Positions 61,813 through 64,000 of a DNA stretch of 64,000 nt are shown here, in pieces (within the stretch, counting starts at the first letter, position 1; every line of letters starts with the position of its first letter). The notes beneath the pieces were generated by a model. The model had not been told where the DNA came from and ran no database searches. It worked only from the letters and a program-made list of their open reading frames with translations. The position numbers and the translations under genes are program-made. This DNA is from Bradyrhizobium diazoefficiens (lineage in GTDB: Bacteria; Pseudomonadota; Alphaproteobacteria; Rhizobiales; Xanthobacteraceae): positions 2,753,501 to 2,817,500 of the forward strand of contig NZ_JAENXS010000001.1 in NCBI RefSeq assembly GCF_016612535.1, read 5' to 3'.

Positions 61813-62148
61813 TCAAGGCTCGGGGGTCTTGGTAGAAGGGCTCAACGACCGCGCTGCATCTGCTATGGCCGAAGGGTTCAGCGTGACATCGAAGGGCGCG
61901 ACTTGGAAAAAGTTGAGCGCCTTGCCGTCACCGGAAAGCTCAAGCTGGCTCGTCACGAGGCCTGCCTCTTCAAGCTTCCGCAGGTGAAGATGGAGAAGCG
62001 GGCGGCTGATGCCGATCTCGCGCGCGAGCTGGCTCACGTAGGTTCGGCCATTCCCCTGAAGAGCTTCGATGATCCGCAGACGATGTGGGTTGGCCAGGGC
62101 AGCCAGCGTCTCCAGCAGACGGTCTCCGCGGCTCTTCAGCTGACCCTC
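61813..62148 (-). CDS. ArsR-type winged-helix regulator, start codon out of frame
   Basis: The frame encodes a complete winged-helix protein: GDRLLETLAALANPHRLRII, then YVSQLAREIGISRPLLHLHL and RKLEEAGLVTSQLE. The conserved part starts at 62148, but no ATG, GTG or TTG lies in frame before the upstream TAG; the first is the GTG at 62037, which would drop the first helices. An ATG at 62150-62152 is out of frame by a single base (ATG-C-GAG). Either a one-base insertion has broken the gene, a sequencing error is present, or an unusual start (for example CTG at about 62136) is used. It would regulate the operon that follows. Confidence 0.6.
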   Translation of the reverse strand, partial: EGQLKSRGDRLLETLAALANPHRLRIIEALQGNGRTYVSQLAREIGISRPLLHLHLRKLEEAGLVTSQLELSGDGKALNFFQVAPFDVTLNPSAIADAARSLSPSTKTPEP

Positions 62149-62324
62149 GCATAGGTATATCTATCACATGTAACTATTTACTAACAGGTGCGGCGAGCAC
62201 CGTCAATCCTTCCTGACACATCGAAGCCAGCGGGCATCTCCGTTGTTGGCTGAACGAACCGCGCCAGCAATCGTGGAGGCACCTGTCATGTGCGAGCGCC
62301 GCGTGGATCGCGGATCCTCACCGC

Positions 62325-62696
62325 TCAGGGCCTTTTTGTCGGTACTTCGAAAAAGCCTGTCGCCTGAACAAGCCGACCATCGGCGCCGAAGTGACCGAAG
62401 CTGCTTCCCTTTACGAAAACCCGATCTTCCGCATCGTACATCGTCCACAGGAAGAGCGCCTGATCGTGGTGTTCGAGGAAGCTGTCATTCTTGAAATACG
62501 CGCCTGTGAACTTCTGCTGCGATTGCCCGATGCGGGCGAAAAGTTCTTGCAGACCGCGGGTCTGGGAAGACGGGTCCGTGTAAAGGATGTCCTCGCTGAC
62601 GCTTGCCCGAAGCAGCTCTTCTCGTTCCGTTTCGTCGACCGGTCCCCACGCGCGCTGATACGCGTTCCATGTCTTGAGGTGAACCTCGTTATTCAC
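62325..62696 (-). CDS. NTF2-like (SnoaL-type) protein
   Basis: Small protein of 123 aa with the cone-shaped NTF2-like fold pattern: N-terminal helix TWNAYQRAWGPVDETEREEL, ILYTDPSSQTRGLQELFARI and the strands LFLWTMYDAEDRVFVKGSSF. Such proteins are isomerases, hydratases or binding proteins; the function here is unknown. The start is a GTG at 62696. It is transcribed divergently from the TetR gene with overlapping promoters, so it is probably the TetR target. Confidence 0.75.
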   Translation of the reverse strand: MNNEVHLKTWNAYQRAWGPVDETEREELLRASVSEDILYTDPSSQTRGLQELFARIGQSQQKFTGAYFKNDSFLEHHDQALFLWTMYDAEDRVFVKGSSFGHFGADGRLVQATGFFEVPTKRP

Positions 62697-62712
62697 GCGA
62701 CTTTTCCCATTC

Positions 62713-62745
62713 CTGACAATATGACAAAAATCGTTATAATGTCAT
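62713..62745. promoter_or_regulatory. overlapping divergent promoters with a candidate TetR operator
   Basis: Plus strand: -35 CTGACA (62713-62718), 16-bp spacer, -10 TATAAT (62735-62740), for the TetR gene. Minus strand: TTGTCA (62755-62760), 17-bp spacer, TATAAC (62732-62737), for the NTF2-like gene. Between them an inverted repeat ATGACA (62721-62726) / TGTCAT (62740-62745) overlaps both promoters, as expected for an autoregulatory TetR operator. Confidence 0.6.
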
Positions 62746-62789
62746 GGTGGCGATTTGACAACCTCTTCGGAAACGAAGATGGGAGAGGA

Positions 62790-63341
62790 ATGCCCGCTAC
62801 CAGCAAGCATCAGCGCGTGGTCGAACGAGCCACGGAGATATTCTGCAGATACGGCTTCGGTCGAACGACCATGGGCGACATTGCCGAACGATGCGAAATT
62901 TCCCGACCGGCTCTTTATCTGTTGTTTCCGGATAAGGACGCGATCTTCACCGCGGTGGTCGAGCAGATGGATCGAGAGAAGCTGATCAGCATCCGCGCGG
63001 AGCTGGAACGCTTGAAAGGTCTGCACGCCAAGCTGCTGCACGCGTGCCTGTCTTGGGGGTGTCACGGGCTTGATCTTGCCGCCGCGCACCCTGATGCCGC
63101 GGACCTGTTCGACCTGCGCTTTCCGGCAGTCCAACAGGTCTATCGGAACTTCCAGAGCCTCCTTATCGAACTGATATCTGAGCATGTCCGGACGACGCGG
63201 CTGAAGATTTCGGTCGAGCAAGCGGTTCGGGCGCTCGTCTTCGGTATCCGAGGCCTGCGAGAGACCGCAACCGACCGGCGCGACATGCAGAGCCTCATCA
63301 CATCGCTTGTCGAAATCTTCGTGCGGGGGATCGAGCACTGA
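62790..63341 (+). CDS. TetR/AcrR family transcriptional regulator
   Basis: Regulator of 183 aa. The N-terminal helix-turn-helix is ATEIFCRYGFGRTTMGDIAE then RCEISRPALYLLFPDKDAIF, a canonical TetR DNA-binding domain; the C-terminal ligand domain is unclassified. GGGAGAGG just before the ATG at 62790 acts as ribosome-binding site. The ligand is unknown. It is divergent from the NTF2-like gene and probably represses both. Confidence 0.88.
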   Translation: MPATSKHQRVVERATEIFCRYGFGRTTMGDIAERCEISRPALYLLFPDKDAIFTAVVEQMDREKLISIRAELERLKGLHAKLLHACLSWGCHGLDLAAAHPDAADLFDLRFPAVQQVYRNFQSLLIELISEHVRTTRLKISVEQAVRALVFGIRGLRETATDRRDMQSLITSLVEIFVRGIEH

Positions 63342-63551
63342 TCCTGATCGGGGTTCGAGTCCACGAGAATCACGAGAGTTACGGTCACACCTGCCACAGA
63401 ATGCCCGCGCAAAGACCATCGAGCGATCGGGTGCATCGTCGTGTGCGGGAGCACGATCTCATCGCGCTACGGCGAAGCAATAGTGTCCATCTTCATCGGC
63501 CGCGGCGCGCCAATTACGTGAGAGATCACGGACGATCTTGAGATTCGCCGC
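63342..63551. other. intergenic stretch, nothing recognised
   Basis: 210 bp between the TetR gene and the convergent small ORF. No repeat, RNA or gene is apparent. Confidence 0.5.
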
Positions 63552-63791
63552 TCAGTGGACCGGCGCTTCCAGGGCCGCGGAAGTGGGCGTGATCCGAGGG
63601 TCGATCACGGATGTCTCGGAAGCGTCGAGCTGCGTGATCCGGCTCTGGAGCCGTGCGACCTCTCCGGACAGCCAGTGAAGCTCGGCGCACATATCCATCA
63701 GCTCGGCTTGCGACAATTTGTCGATGGTACGCTTCGCGAGGCGTTCGCATTTGTCGGCCTTCGTCCGGAATAGCTCGATCGCCCTGATCAT
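63552..63791 (-). CDS. hypothetical coiled-coil protein, 79 aa
   Basis: Small soluble protein with a strongly helical first two thirds (MIRAIELFRTKADKCERLAK and HWLSGEVARLQSRITQLDAS) and a Ser/Thr/Pro-rich tail. No known domain. Its length and charged-helix character match small Bradyrhizobium hypotheticals, as I recall. The ATG at 63791 lies next to a GGGGAAG. No neighbour suggests a role. Confidence 0.55.
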   Translation of the reverse strand: MIRAIELFRTKADKCERLAKRTIDKLSQAELMDMCAELHWLSGEVARLQSRITQLDASETSVIDPRITPTSAALEAPVH

Positions 63792-64000
63792 CGGTCTTCC
63801 CCTGTTTTTGCGTCACAAGATTCGTTCATCGGCACCGAGATCCAATCCGGTCGTGTTCCGAGCCGGAAAAATGCGGGACGCTGCTGGTTAACCAATGGGT
63901 AAGCCTGTCCGGCTGCTCCTTGCGCTAGAATGTCAGCGCCAGCAGCCGAATCTTTGTCGGAGATCAAGCACACGGGCGATTGGCCCCGTAGTTTGTGTCC
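63792..64000. other. window end, no supported gene
   Basis: A 61-codon minus-strand ORF (63788-63973) covers most of this stretch, but it has no ribosome-binding site or recognisable features and overlaps the preceding gene's start. The region is left unassigned. Confidence 0.4.

Noticed and set aside
1-64000. CRISPR array or prophage
   Set aside because: No regularly spaced direct repeats and no phage structural, integrase or lysis genes were found; the repeats seen are inverted palindromes at scattered intergenic sites.

Overview
The window is chromosomal DNA of an alphaproteobacterium, most likely Bradyrhizobium or a close relative. Support for this is the high GC content, the ChvG/ChvI - HPr kinase - EIIA - HPr cluster near pckA, the housekeeping gene orders (ffs-dnaX-ybaB-recR; def-fmt-truA; rpmH-rnpA-yidC-engB-argB), protein wording typical of the genus (DUF2865, DUF1036, 4HBT-type thioesterase) and dense families of GC-rich extragenic palindromes. 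The species is inference; nothing here was searched.

Layout. 1-2.5 kb: small hypothetical proteins, an Asp/Glu racemase-type protein and an isoprenylcysteine-methyltransferase-like membrane protein. 2.5-6.1 kb: lepA, divergent from an ArnT/GT39-type glycosyltransferase. 6.1-10.1 kb, minus strand: chvI, chvG, hprK, EIIA(Man) and HPr, the envelope two-component system linked to a regulatory, transport-less phosphotransferase chain. 10.3-16.5 kb: a HugZ-like protein whose stop codon abuts an IS5-family (IS427-type) insertion sequence, a secreted TPR-CHAT protein, then pckA. 16.5-25 kb: thioesterase, glgP, a GIY-YIG nuclease gene bracketed by near-perfect 36-bp inverted repeats, DUF2865, pyrE, a YfcG-like GST and a LysE exporter. 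25-31.5 kb: polA with an apparently dead proofreading domain, a LysR/quinone-oxidoreductase divergent pair and an acyltransferase. 31.5-41 kb: ugd, hrpB, an aspartic protease, phosphomannomutase/phosphoglucomutase, an Lrp regulator, a PfkB kinase, nudC and a HIT protein. 41-47 kb: SRP RNA, dnaX, ybaB, recR, ampG, rmuC. 47.3-58.5 kb: def-fmt-truA, dapE-dapD, a HAD nucleotidase, a DUF1036 protein, argB, DUF423, engB, yidC, rnpA, rpmH. 58.9-64 kb: an orphan histidine kinase, tRNA-Arg(ACG), a small ArsR-led membrane-protein operon, a divergent NTF2-like/TetR pair with overlapping promoters, and small ORFs.

Most of the window is ordinary core genome. The strongest unexplained signal is structural. 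One palindrome family (A) flanks the GIY-YIG gene as terminal inverted repeats and recurs elsewhere as gene-less inverted pairs, suggesting an autonomous unit with small derivatives. A second family (B) occurs as six inverted pairs, each joining one GGCC-type and one GCCC-type half. Other points worth checking are the loss of all three exonuclease motifs in PolA, a HAD gene whose last codons and stop lie inside a family A repeat, an ArsR-type gene without an in-frame start, and the TPR-CHAT protein.
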